From positions 1 to 61,612 of the forward strand of contig NZ_BQHW01000030.1 of assembly GCF_021602025.1 (NCBI RefSeq): 61,612 nucleotides of DNA, read 5' to 3'. The notes under the pieces were generated by a model. It did no database searches and was not told where the DNA came from. It was given only the letters and a program-made list of their open reading frames with translations. Position 1 is the first letter of the stretch. Each line of letters begins with the position of its first letter. Shown here piece after piece: positions 48,243 through 57,468 of the stretch. The position numbers and the translations under genes are program-made. Source of the DNA: Pseudomonas ceruminis (GTDB lineage Bacteria; Pseudomonadota; Gammaproteobacteria; Pseudomonadales; Pseudomonadaceae).

Positions 48243-50267
48243 TCAGGCGGAAACCTTCTGGCGTTCCTGTTCCGGGGCGATCGCTTTTTGCGGCAGTTCG
48301 CTGGCCTGCAGATCGCCGCGGAACAAGGTCGCCCCGCACACCGTGAGCAACGTCTTAACCCGGCTGTGCGAATTGAGCACTTGCGCCTGTATCTCCTCGA
48401 TGACCGGTTCACCCGGTTGCAGTGCGGCCGCACGGTTGACCCACTCGATCGCTGCAAAACGGCTCTGCTTGCGGGTCCCATGCCCCTGCATCCAGGCCAG
48501 CCCGAGCTCCGCGCTGGCACGTGCGGCAATCCCCACGTCCGAGTGCTCGGCCAGGCCCAGCAGATAATCGACCGCCTCGTTTCGCTCCTGTGGCTCGCCG
48601 TGCTGGCGCAACAGAATGCCCAGTTGCAGACGCGCGCGGGCACCCACCTGCGGATGGCCCAACGCGTCGAGCAGTAGGCGCCGGACCGCTAGCAGCGTGT
48701 CTCGCTCCAGGTCCTGCGCGCCCTGCATACGTTGGCAGGCCAAGGTGTACTTGGCCCGCGGATTGCCGCAAGCCACCGCACGCAACAACCAATGCTGGGC
48801 AAGCTCGGCACTCAGATAAAGCTGCGGAGTGTTCTCCAGCCGGCCAAGGTGCAAGTCGTACAGGGTGACGGCGGCATCCGGCAGCTTCAGGTCGGCGCAG
48901 TGCACATAGAGAAAATGCGCCACTTCGTGCAGGTTGGCGGCCCACAACAGCCGCGGCACGTCGAGTACGTCGAAGCCCCGCCCCTCGCGCCCACATTGGC
49001 GCTTCACCGCTGTGCGCAGCCAGGCATTGGCCTGCTCGGACGATTGCCTGAACCCCCACAAGCCAAATTGATGCCCAGCCGCCCGTAGCGCGCAGGCCGC
49101 CGCTTGCCTGTGGTTGTTGCACAACCGCTCGATCACGACCCGTAACGTTTGCGCACCGTCCCGCACACCGTGCACCAGCACCAGGCAGACCACGCTGTAG
49201 AACGGCTCGCCGATGGTCGGCACGAAGCCTTGATCAGGATACAACGCGACGCAAGCGGTGAAGTCGCGCATCGCCCCGTGGTAATCGTGCAACGAATAGC
49301 GACGCAAGGCGCCACGGCGGGCCAGCAGCGTGGCGCGCTCCTTGGGCCTGAGCTGACGTTGCGCCCAATGCTGGAACGTCTCCTGCCAAACTGCGATCTG
49401 TTGCGACTGATCGGGCTCGGGCAACCGGAGCTGGTCTTCCACTGCCAACCACCGTAGCGCATTGCGCTGCATCTCATTCCAGCGCTGGCACACCGGACTG
49501 CTGGCCAGCGCTTCGATCGCCTCGTAGCTTCCCCCCCACCGCGGTGTCAGGTAAGCGGCACGCGCTTCGACCGCCTCGAAACACCCAGGTAGCCACGCCA
49601 GCGCATGGCGCAGCCAGTACGCCGGGGCGCTCTCCTGGGTGCCGGGCAAGCGCGCACTCAAGCAGGACGGCAGCCCCTGTGGCAGCGCGACCAGGGGCGC
49701 CAGGCCGTACTTGACCAGCAAGGGTGCCGCCGCCTCCTGCACTTCGACATCGGCATGCGCGCTTGGCCGAAAGCGCGCTGCCTGCCCATGGAACAATTCG
49801 ACCAGCCAACCTGGCTCACGGAAATGCGCACTGATTCGCAGCATGCCGATGGCTGCGGCTACAGGCTGCGTGGAGCGCTCCATAGCCCGAAGAAAGTGTG
49901 CCGTGGCCATTTCGCAGGCTTGCTCGGCGGCCAGCCAGTGCGCTTCGCTGACGTCATTGGCGGCAACGGCGCCGCGGATGTGGCAGGCCCGGCTCAGACA
50001 GTGAAACCCCATGACCACCTGCGGGTGGTAAGCCTTGGGGCACGCATCGATCCACGCTTTGAGCGTCTGGCTCAGGGTTTTGCTGCCCTCGGCATCCCAA
50101 TCGACCAGCATGTAACCCTGGACCGCCTCCAGGTAGGCCGGGCACTCGCCGGGCGCCGCTTGTTGCCAGTGCGCCTGGAGGGCATCGAAGTAGCGGTTGA
50201 GGTCGGCAAATTCATGGGCCTGCACCCGTTCACGGATCTGCTGGCGGGTGCGAGTGAGCGTTTGCAC
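48243..50267 (-). CDS. DUF4034-type helical repeat protein
   Basis: 674 aa, cytoplasmic (no signal, no span). The N-terminal 300 residues (LNRYFDALQAHWQQAAPGECPAYLEAVQGYM; SKTLSQTLKAWIDACPKAYHPQVVMGFHCLSRA) resemble DUF4034 proteins. The C-terminal third contains Sel1/TPR-like repeats (WLLRAVACGNPRAKYTLACQRMQGA; LLGLAEHSDVGIAARASAELGLAWMQG). Sel1 repeats often scaffold partners. The start chosen is GTG 50267 with AAGGT 7 bases upstream; the longer frame to 50354 gives a Cys/Arg-rich, non-native leader. The function is unknown; the family assignment is moderate. Confidence 0.65.
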   Translation of the reverse strand: MQTLTRTRQQIRERVQAHEFADLNRYFDALQAHWQQAAPGECPAYLEAVQGYMLVDWDAEGSKTLSQTLKAWIDACPKAYHPQVVMGFHCLSRACHIRGAVAANDVSEAHWLAAEQACEMATAHFLRAMERSTQPVAAAIGMLRISAHFREPGWLVELFHGQAARFRPSAHADVEVQEAAAPLLVKYGLAPLVALPQGLPSCLSARLPGTQESAPAYWLRHALAWLPGCFEAVEARAAYLTPRWGGSYEAIEALASSPVCQRWNEMQRNALRWLAVEDQLRLPEPDQSQQIAVWQETFQHWAQRQLRPKERATLLARRGALRRYSLHDYHGAMRDFTACVALYPDQGFVPTIGEPFYSVVCLVLVHGVRDGAQTLRVVIERLCNNHRQAAACALRAAGHQFGLWGFRQSSEQANAWLRTAVKRQCGREGRGFDVLDVPRLLWAANLHEVAHFLYVHCADLKLPDAAVTLYDLHLGRLENTPQLYLSAELAQHWLLRAVACGNPRAKYTLACQRMQGAQDLERDTLLAVRRLLLDALGHPQVGARARLQLGILLRQHGEPQERNEAVDYLLGLAEHSDVGIAARASAELGLAWMQGHGTRKQSRFAAIEWVNRAAALQPGEPVIEEIQAQVLNSHSRVKTLLTVCGATLFRGDLQASELPQKAIAPEQERQKVSA

Positions 50268-50523
50268 GGGATTACCTTGAGTCCATTTTAGGAGTCGCGT
50301 TGTCGTCCGATGGCAACGGCAAGAGCACGTGAACACTAAGCCATACCTTTGCACTGCGCAAAGGTATTGGATCCATTATTTGTCAGATTGTATGAAAACA
50401 CAGGGAAAACGCCTGGCCTGAAACACAACGACGAACTCTTCTTGCGCCCCCTCCCGCGCCCCTCACTATGCTGTGCCCACGCCGCAGGAAGCGGCGCCCA
50501 ACTTCAGCGACAACGGAGCGTCC
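50268..50523. promoter_or_regulatory. Divergent spacer DUF4034/comM
   Basis: 256 bp with no gene, carrying both promoters. A CTTTGCACTGCGCAAAGG inverted repeat (ATACCTTTGCAC/GCAAAGGTAT, about 50344-50368) lies near the middle and could be an operator. Confidence 0.4.
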
Positions 50524-52014
50524 ATGTCCCTTGCCCTCGTCCACAGCCGCGCCCAGGTTGGCGTACAGGCGCCGGCGGTCAGTGTTGAAACCCACCTGGC
50601 CAACGGCCTGCCCCACCTCACCCTGGTCGGCCTGCCCGAAACAACAGTCAAGGAGAGCAAGGACCGGGTACGCAGCGCCATCGTCAACTCGGGGTTGAAT
50701 TACCCGCAACGGCGCATTACCCAGAATCTGGCCCCTGCAGACCTGCCCAAGGACGGCGGCCGCTATGACCTGGCCATTGCCCTGGGGATTCTTGCCGCCG
50801 ACGGGCAGGTACCGGTGGCGGCCTTGAGCGAAATCGAATGCCTGGGGGAATTGGCGCTCTCAGGCAAACTGCGCCCCGTGCAGGGCGTGCTGCCCGCTGC
50901 ACTGGCCGCCCGCGAAGCAGGCCGGGCATTGGTCGTGCCGCGGGAGAACGCCGAGGAAGCCAGCCTGGCCGGCGGCTTGGTGGTGTATGCCGTGGGCCAT
51001 CTACTCGAGCTGGTCGCCCACCTGAATGGCCAGGTGCCGCTGCCACCTTTCGCCGCCAATGGCCTGACCCTGCAGAGCCGTCCTTACCCTGACCTGAGTG
51101 AGGTGCAGGGCCAGGTCGCCGCCAAGCGCGCCTTGCTACTGGCCGCCGCCGGGGCGCACAACCTGCTGTTTACTGGCCCGCCCGGCACCGGCAAGACGCT
51201 GCTCGCCAGCCGGCTGCCAGGCCTGCTGCCGCCGCTGGATGAGCATGAGGCGCTAGAGGTGGCGGCTATCCAGTCGGTAACCGGGCACACGCCACTCAAT
51301 AGCTGGCCGCAACGCCCGTTCCGCCACCCCCATCACTCTGCCTCGGGCCCGGCGTTGGTCGGCGGCAGCAGCCGGCCGCAACCCGGGGAGATTACCCTGG
51401 CCCACCATGGCGTGCTGTTTCTCGATGAGTTGCCCGAGTTCGAGCGCCGCGTGCTTGAAGTGCTGCGCGAGCCGCTGGAGTCTGGCGAGATCGTGATCGC
51501 CCGTGCGCGGGACAAGGTACGGTTTCCTGCACGCTTCCAGTTGGTGGCGGCGATGAACCCCTGCCCTTGCGGTTACCTTGGCGACCCCACCGGCCGCTGC
51601 CGCTGCAGTACCGAACAGATCCAGCGCTACCGCAACAAGCTGTCTGGCCCGTTGCTGGACCGCATTGACCTGCACCTGACGGTCGCCCGGGAGACCACGA
51701 GCCTTACCAATCAGCCCAGCGGCGAAAGCAGCGCCGAGGTAGCGGCCCGGGTGGCCGAGGCCCGTGAGGTGCAGCAGCGTCGGCAAGGGTGTGCCAATGC
51801 GTTTCTGAACCTGGATGGCCTACGCCAGCACTGTAACCTGGCCGCCACGGACCAGGCCTGGCTGGAAAGCGCCTGCGAGCGCCTGACCCTGTCCTTGCGC
51901 GCCGCGCACCGTTTATTGAAAGTGGCACGAACCTTGGCAGACCTGGAGGGCAGCACGGTGATTACCCGGGCACACCTGGCGGAGGCGCTGCAGTACAGAC
52001 CGGGCAGCCCCTAG
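50524..52014 (+). CDS. comM: ComM/YifB-family AAA+ helicase-like ATPase
   Basis: 496 aa. N-terminal Lon-protease-like domain (LANGLPHLTLVGLPETTVKESKDRVRSAI), AAA+ Walker A GPPGTGKTLL (about 219-228), Walker B LFLDELPEF (about 299), and a Mg-chelatase-like Cys-rich motif MNPCPCGYLG...CRCS. ComM promotes branch migration during natural transformation in other gammaproteobacteria. ATG 50524 is standard. Confidence 0.92.
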   Translation: MSLALVHSRAQVGVQAPAVSVETHLANGLPHLTLVGLPETTVKESKDRVRSAIVNSGLNYPQRRITQNLAPADLPKDGGRYDLAIALGILAADGQVPVAALSEIECLGELALSGKLRPVQGVLPAALAAREAGRALVVPRENAEEASLAGGLVVYAVGHLLELVAHLNGQVPLPPFAANGLTLQSRPYPDLSEVQGQVAAKRALLLAAAGAHNLLFTGPPGTGKTLLASRLPGLLPPLDEHEALEVAAIQSVTGHTPLNSWPQRPFRHPHHSASGPALVGGSSRPQPGEITLAHHGVLFLDELPEFERRVLEVLREPLESGEIVIARARDKVRFPARFQLVAAMNPCPCGYLGDPTGRCRCSTEQIQRYRNKLSGPLLDRIDLHLTVARETTSLTNQPSGESSAEVAARVAEAREVQQRRQGCANAFLNLDGLRQHCNLAATDQAWLESACERLTLSLRAAHRLLKVARTLADLEGSTVITRAHLAEALQYRPGSP

Positions 52015-52135
52015 CCCCTGGGGCCGGAGGGCAATGCTTCTGCTGGCCACCGGGTTGTCTGCAACCGCCACCCGCCGCAGAATTGTCCTCCACACTGGCC
52101 TAACGCTGCCCCGGCAGCTCATGGAGTACGAGCCG

Positions 52136-53929
52136 ATGCCGAACGAAGGCAGCCTGCTGCAAACCGCGGTGATCTTCCTGTTCGCCGCAGTCCTTGCGGT
52201 TCCCCTGGCCAAACGCCTGCAGCTAGGTGCCGTGCTCGGCTACCTACTAGCCGGCGTGGTCATCGGCCCCCAGGCGCTGGGCCTGATCCGCGACACCGAG
52301 AGCGTTGCGCATACTTCTGAGCTTGGCGTAGTTTTGCTGCTGTTCATCATCGGCCTTGAACTGTCGCCCAAGCGGCTGTGGCTGATGCGCAAATCGGTGT
52401 TTGGTGTCGGCAGCGCACAGGTGCTGCTGACCGGTGCCATCATCGGCGCCATCGCCCTGTTCGGCTTTGCACAGCCGCTGCCTGCGGCGGTGGTACTCGG
52501 CCTGGGGCTGGCATTGTCCTCTACTGCTCTGGGTTTACAGAGCCTGGCCGAAGCCAAGCAACTGAATGCACCCCATGGCCGCCTTGCCTTCGCCATCCTG
52601 CTGTTTCAGGACATTGCCGCCATCCCGTTGATCGCCGTGGTGCCGTTACTGGCGGCCAGCGGCCCGGACACCAGTCACAGCGACAGCCTGGCGCATGCCC
52701 TGAAAGTATTCGCCAGCATCGCCGTGGTGATCGTCGGTGGCCGCTACCTGCTGCGCCCGGTGTTTCGCACCGTTGCCCGCACCGGCTTACCAGAGGTCTC
52801 CACCGCTACCGCGCTGCTGGTGGTCATCGGTACCGCCTGGCTCATGGAAGAAGCCGGGGTTTCCATGGCCCTGGGCGCCTTCCTCGCCGGCCTGTTGCTG
52901 GCCGACTCAGAGTATCGCCATGAGCTGGAGTCGCAGATCGAGCCCTTCAAGGGCCTGCTGCTGGGCCTGTTCTTCATCAGCGTCGGCATGGGCGCCAACC
53001 TGCGTTTGCTGCTGGAAATGCCGTGGGTGCTGCTTGGCCTGACCCTGTTGCTGGTAGCGGTCAAACTGGTGCTGCTGATTGGCGTCGGCCGCCTGGCCGG
53101 TGGCCTGAACAGCACCAGCGCGCTGCGCCTGGGCATGGTGCTGGCCGCCGGTGGCGAGTTTGCCTTCGTGGTTTTCAAGCTGGGCAAGGACCAGGGGCTG
53201 TTCGATACCCTCACCTACGACCTGCTGCTGATGACCATTACCCTGTCGATGGCCGTCACGCCGTTGCTGATGCTCGGTTGCGCCCGCGCCCTCAAACGCC
53301 CGCAACCGGCACCGGCGCGGGAAATCCCTGAGCAATACAAAACCATCGATGCCGGCACGCCGCGGGTGGTGATCGTCGGCATGGGCCGCATGGGGCAGAT
53401 TGTTTCGCGCATCCTGCGTGCGCAGAAAATCCCCTTCATCGCGCTCGAAACCTCGGTGGATGCCATCGAGATGACCCGCATGTTCGAGCAGGCCCCGGTG
53501 TTCTATGGCGACCCGCTGCGCCCGGAAGTGCTGCATGCGGCCAAGGTGGGTGAAGCGGAGTACCTGGTGATCACGATCGACGACCCCGAGGCGACCACAC
53601 GCACGGCAGAACGGGTCAAGCGCCTGTACCCGCACCTGAAAGTGCTGGCCCGCGCGCGCAACCGCCAGCATGTGCACAAGCTGGTGGACGTGGGCGCCGA
53701 ACCGATCCGCGAAACCTTCTATTCAAGCTTGGAAATGACCCGCCGTGCCCTGATCGGCCTGGGCCTGAGCGCTGAGCAGGCGGCGGATCGCATCCAGCGG
53801 TTCACCCAGCATGACGAGGAAGTGCTGGTGGCGCAGGGGCAAGTGCGCGACGACCGGGCCAAGGTCATGCAGACGGCCAAAGAGGCGCGGGTGGAGTTGG
53901 AGCGGTTGTTCGACTCCGACACCGAGTAA
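52136..53929 (+). CDS. KefB/KefC-type cation:proton antiporter with RCK domain
   Basis: 597 aa. About twelve spans (about 5-380) of the CPA2 family with GYLLAGVVIGP, HTSELGVVLLLFIIGLEL and the ion-site VGMGANLRLLL region. The RCK_N Rossmann domain is about 405-530 (PRVVIVGMGRMGQIVSRIL; YGDPLRPEVLHAA). These export K+ in exchange for H+, gated by glutathione adducts in KefB/C; the KefF/KefG ancillary subunit is not adjacent. ATG 52136 is chosen (GGAG about 10 bases upstream); ATG 52121 is possible. Confidence 0.9.
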   Translation: MPNEGSLLQTAVIFLFAAVLAVPLAKRLQLGAVLGYLLAGVVIGPQALGLIRDTESVAHTSELGVVLLLFIIGLELSPKRLWLMRKSVFGVGSAQVLLTGAIIGAIALFGFAQPLPAAVVLGLGLALSSTALGLQSLAEAKQLNAPHGRLAFAILLFQDIAAIPLIAVVPLLAASGPDTSHSDSLAHALKVFASIAVVIVGGRYLLRPVFRTVARTGLPEVSTATALLVVIGTAWLMEEAGVSMALGAFLAGLLLADSEYRHELESQIEPFKGLLLGLFFISVGMGANLRLLLEMPWVLLGLTLLLVAVKLVLLIGVGRLAGGLNSTSALRLGMVLAAGGEFAFVVFKLGKDQGLFDTLTYDLLLMTITLSMAVTPLLMLGCARALKRPQPAPAREIPEQYKTIDAGTPRVVIVGMGRMGQIVSRILRAQKIPFIALETSVDAIEMTRMFEQAPVFYGDPLRPEVLHAAKVGEAEYLVITIDDPEATTRTAERVKRLYPHLKVLARARNRQHVHKLVDVGAEPIRETFYSSLEMTRRALIGLGLSAEQAADRIQRFTQHDEEVLVAQGQVRDDRAKVMQTAKEARVELERLFDSDTE

Positions 53930-53964
53930 CAGCCGTGCCGAAGGCGGCGGCCCGTTGTTTTGTG

Positions 53965-53996
53965 CCCAGGGGTAACGCTCATGCTCATCCCCTGGG
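53965..53996 (+). terminator. Hairpin after kef gene
   Basis: CCCAGGGG and CCCCTGGG form an 8-bp stem with a 16-base loop in the spacer before the LysR gene. Confidence 0.45.
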
Positions 53997-54047
53997 CTGC
54001 GGTAGACTGCGAAATCCGCTCACGGCGCACCCTCTGGAGAAGGACGA

Positions 54048-54959
54048 TTGGAAGACCTCAACTCCCTCTACTACTTCACCCAGGTCGTCGAGCATGGCGG
54101 CTTCGCCCCGGCAGGCCGGGCGCTGGACATGCCCAAGTCGAAGCTCAGCCGGCGTGTCGCCGACCTTGAAGAGCGCCTTGGCGTGCGTCTGTTGCACCGC
54201 ACCAGCCGACATTGCTCACTGACCGAAATCGGCCAGGCCTACTACAACCGTTGCCTGGCCATGCGTGTAGAAGCCGAGGGCGCGGCAGAGATCATCGAGC
54301 GCAACCGCAGCGAGCCGCGCGGCCTGGTGCGCATCAGTTGCCCGACCACCCTGCTCAACTCCTGGGTCGGGCCGATGCTCACCCGCTACATGCTCAAGTA
54401 CCCGCAAGTAGAGCTGTTCATCGAGAGCACCAACCGCCGCGTCGACCTGCTGCACGAAGGCTTCGACGTGGCACTGCGCGTGCGTTTCCCGCCGCTGGAG
54501 AACACCGACATGGTGATGAAGGTGCTGAGCAACAGCACCCAGTGCCTGGTGGGCCACCCGCAGTTTCTGCAGCAACTGCCGGCAGGCTTCGACCCGCAAC
54601 AACTCGGTGCCCTGCCCAGCATGCATTGGGGCGGTGCCCAGCGTGAGTACCAGTGGGAGCTGTTTCAGGGCGAGGACATGAGCCGTAGCATCGTGATCCC
54701 GCATACACCCCGGATGGTCACCGATGACCTGTTTGCCCTGCGGCATTTCGTGGTGGCTGGGGTCGGCATCGCGCACCTGCCACGGGTGGCGGTGCGCGAG
54801 GATCTGGCTGCAGGCCGATTGGTGGAGTTGCTGCCGCAGTGGCAGCCACGCTGTGGCATCGTGCATGCGATTTTCCCGTCGCGGCGTGGGTTGCTGCCGT
54901 CGGTGAGAGCGTTGATCGATCACCTGGCGCAGGAGTTCGCTATCAGCGACATGGCTTGA
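54048..54959 (+). CDS. LysR-family regulator (AaeR/DsdC-like group)
   Basis: 303 aa. The winged HTH (FTQVVEHGGFAPAGRALDMPKSKLSRRVADLEERLGVRLLHR) is at about 9-52. The substrate-binding domain is about 90-300 with LVRISCPTTLLNSWVGPML. The TTG start at 54048 is supported by GGAGAAGGA 4 bases upstream. The ligand is unknown. It probably regulates the YcaC-type hydrolase and the former amidohydrolase on the other strand. Confidence 0.9.
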   Translation: MEDLNSLYYFTQVVEHGGFAPAGRALDMPKSKLSRRVADLEERLGVRLLHRTSRHCSLTEIGQAYYNRCLAMRVEAEGAAEIIERNRSEPRGLVRISCPTTLLNSWVGPMLTRYMLKYPQVELFIESTNRRVDLLHEGFDVALRVRFPPLENTDMVMKVLSNSTQCLVGHPQFLQQLPAGFDPQQLGALPSMHWGGAQREYQWELFQGEDMSRSIVIPHTPRMVTDDLFALRHFVVAGVGIAHLPRVAVREDLAAGRLVELLPQWQPRCGIVHAIFPSRRGLLPSVRALIDHLAQEFAISDMA

Positions 54960-55043
54960 GCCCGTGGGTGCCATGGATAAATACCAAGAGGCTCAGAACG
55001 CAAAGCACGAGCAACCCAACGCACCCCACACGCCCCGGAACTG

Positions 55044-55125
55044 TCGAACTCGGCCGCTGCGTACACCACGCGGCCATCGACAACGGTGAGCACCGACTCG
55101 ATGGGGGCATGGTCTTCTCCGTCTG
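55044..55125 (-). pseudogene. C-terminal remnant of an amidohydrolase
   Basis: Minus strand reads EDHAPIESVLTVVDGRVV followed by YAAAEF, the C-terminal strand pair of YtcJ-like amidohydrolases found with isochorismatase-like genes in Pseudomonas. Upstream and downstream similarity is lost and no start exists, so it is a fragment left by a deletion. In relatives a full gene would sit between the LysR and YcaC genes. Confidence 0.6.
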
Positions 55126-55173
55126 GTCTGGGCCGTGTCGGGCACCGACTGCCGGTGCCCGAGGCCGGTCGGC

Positions 55174-55803
55174 TTACTGACCAGCGTGGAAGGCGTTGTA
55201 GCTGGTCATCAGATTACGGTAGTCCGGGATCCGATTGGCGAACAGCGCGCCCAGCCCTTCGATATCGTTGCGCCAGTCGCGGTGCAGCTCGCAGGCCACC
55301 CCGAACCAGGTCATCAGCTGCGCGCCGGCCTGGCTCATGCGATTGTGTGCCGCGTCGCGTGTCAGGGCGTTGAACGTACCGGAGGCGTCGGTCACCACGA
55401 ACACGTCGAACGCTTCTTCCAGCGCGGCCAGGGCCGGGAAGGCTACGCACACTTCAGTGACTACACCGGCGATGATCAGCTGCTTCTTGCCCGTCGCCTT
55501 CACGGCCTTGACGAAGTCCTCGTTGTCCCAGGCGTTGATCTGGCCTGGGCGAGCGATGTACGGCGCTTCGGGGAACAGGGCCTTGAGCTCTGGCACCAGG
55601 GGACCGTTGGGGCCTTGCTCGAAGCTGGTGGTGAGGATGGTCGGCAGGTTGAAGAACTTGGCCAGGTCGGCCAGAGCCAGCACGTTGTTCTTGAAGGTAT
55701 CCGGCTCGATATCGCGTACCAGCGACAGCAGACCCGCCTGGTGGTCAACCAGCAGTACGGCAGCGTCGTCTTTGTTCAGGCGGTTGTATTTGAAGTGGGC
55801 CAT
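55174..55803 (-). CDS. YcaC-type isochorismatase-like hydrolase
   Basis: 209 aa. The Asp in LLVDHQAGLL (about 18-26), Lys in VTEV-proximal GKKQLIIAGVVTEVCVAFPALAALEE with catalytic Cys (about 118) form the cysteine-hydrolase triad. The sequence is close to E. coli YcaC, an octameric enzyme with unknown substrate. Preceded on the minus strand by a GGAG ribosome site. It remains although its former amidohydrolase neighbour has decayed. Confidence 0.88.
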   Translation of the reverse strand: MAHFKYNRLNKDDAAVLLVDHQAGLLSLVRDIEPDTFKNNVLALADLAKFFNLPTILTTSFEQGPNGPLVPELKALFPEAPYIARPGQINAWDNEDFVKAVKATGKKQLIIAGVVTEVCVAFPALAALEEAFDVFVVTDASGTFNALTRDAAHNRMSQAGAQLMTWFGVACELHRDWRNDIEGLGALFANRIPDYRNLMTSYNAFHAGQ

Positions 55804-56022
55804 GGTGGTAGCTCCTAAGGGCTTTGAGTTTCAGTGGGTGGGGTGTTCGCGTTGATGGGAAAAGATTAAAACCGTCACCTTTGGAGCGGTAGATAGCGGT
55901 TTTTGGCTTTAGCGTTCTGTTTTATGAACGATGGATTGGCAGTGGATTTGCTTGGCTTCATTGCCTGCCTCTCCAACCTGCTCTATTACTTCCCACAGCC
56001 CTCCCCTCACCCCGAGACCATC

Positions 56023-57450
56023 ATGCTGGCGTTCATCCAGTCGTCCCCGTTGTTGCTCGGTACCGCCCTGATCCTGCTTGACCTGGTGTTCTGGCAACTG
56101 ATCCCCCTCCAGCGCCGCGCCTGGCGCATCGGCGCACGGGTGTTGATCTTCCTGCTGTTCAGTTGGGTGCTGCTGGCTGCGGGGATGAGCCCATTGCAAC
56201 CGCCACCCTGGCCCGACGATGTGTCCCGCAACCTGATGGCCACGGTGCTGGCGATCGGCTGGTGGCTGTTCGGCGCGCGCACGGTAACGGTGGTGTTCGG
56301 CCTGCTGCTGGGGGCACGGGGCAGCCATGGCGGGCGCTTGCTGCAGGATGTACTGGGAGCGTTGATCTTTCTGGCGGCCGTGGTTGCCGCCGCCGGCTAT
56401 GTGATGCAGCTGCCGGTCAAGGGCCTGCTGGCCACCTCCGGGGTGATGGCCATCGTCATCGGCCTGGCGCTGCAAAGCACCTTGGCCGACGTGTTCAGCG
56501 GCATCGTGCTGAACACCACGCGCCCCTACCAGATCGGCGATGCGATCTCCATCGACGGCACCGAAGGCAAGGTACTGGACATCGACTGGCGTGCCACTCG
56601 CCTGCTGACCGGCACCGGCAGCCTGGCGGTGATCCCCAATTCGCTGGCGGCCAAGGCCAGGCTGCTCAACCACAGCCGCCCGGCCGATGTGCATGGGGTG
56701 TCGATCAGTGTGGTGGTGCCGGCCAGGGTGCGGCCAAAGCGCGTGTTCGATGCGCTGGAAAAGGCCCTGCAAGGCACCCGCGCCATCCTCCCCTCACCCA
56801 AGCCAAAGGTCACGGTGAAGGCCTCGACGCTGGAGTCGGTGGAATATGAAGCCAGCGGTTTCATCGCCGACATGGGCGGCAAGACCGACGCACGCAACCA
56901 GCTGTTCGACTTGGCGCATCGTCACCTTGAGGCCAGTGGCGTGATGTGGAATGTCGACCTGGCGATGCCACCGCGCAGCCGCCAGCGCGAGGTGTTGGAC
57001 GAAGTGCGGGTGTTCCGTTCATTGTCTGCGCAGGAGCGCGATGCGCTCAGCCAACGCATGACCACGGTGGAGTATCTGGCCGATCAGGTGATCCTGGGTG
57101 TCGGCGAGCAGGCCGATCACCTGCTGGTGATTGGCAGTGGCGTGGTCTCGGCATCCGTGCGCGATGGTGACACGTTGCTGGAGGCTGGCCGCATGGGGCC
57201 AGGTGAGGTGCTGGGGGTCGAAGGCATCATCGATGAAGACGGTTCGTTCGCCGAATTCCGCACCCTGACCAGCTGCGTGCTTTATCGCATCGACAAGGAG
57301 CAGGTGAGGAGCTGCCTGGCGCAGCGTGGCGAGGTGCAGACCGCGCTGGCCAAGCTGCAACGCTTCCGCCAGCAGAGCCGTGAGTCCTTGCTATTGCAGA
57401 AGCCGGCGCTGATCAAGAAAGGCGGCTTCCTGAGCTGGTTGCACAAGTGA
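56023..57450 (+). CDS. MscS channel with C-terminal cyclic-nucleotide-binding domain
   Basis: 475 aa. Five spans (about 5-170), the MscS pore/beta domain (VMAIVIGLALQSTLADVFSGI; RPYQIGDAISIDGTEGKV, about 175-225) and a cytoplasmic cNMP-binding domain (about 355-455: LADQVILGVGEQADHLLVIGSGVVSAS; GPGEVLGVEGIIDEDGSFAEFRT). It may be gated by cAMP from CyaA or by cGMP or c-di-GMP. ATG 56023 is a compromise: upstream starts at 55924 and 55903 are open and none has a strong ribosome site. Confidence 0.85.
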   Translation: MLAFIQSSPLLLGTALILLDLVFWQLIPLQRRAWRIGARVLIFLLFSWVLLAAGMSPLQPPPWPDDVSRNLMATVLAIGWWLFGARTVTVVFGLLLGARGSHGGRLLQDVLGALIFLAAVVAAAGYVMQLPVKGLLATSGVMAIVIGLALQSTLADVFSGIVLNTTRPYQIGDAISIDGTEGKVLDIDWRATRLLTGTGSLAVIPNSLAAKARLLNHSRPADVHGVSISVVVPARVRPKRVFDALEKALQGTRAILPSPKPKVTVKASTLESVEYEASGFIADMGGKTDARNQLFDLAHRHLEASGVMWNVDLAMPPRSRQREVLDEVRVFRSLSAQERDALSQRMTTVEYLADQVILGVGEQADHLLVIGSGVVSASVRDGDTLLEAGRMGPGEVLGVEGIIDEDGSFAEFRTLTSCVLYRIDKEQVRSCLAQRGEVQTALAKLQRFRQQSRESLLLQKPALIKKGGFLSWLHK

Positions 57451-57468
57451 CAGGGCCACAGCGAGCGG

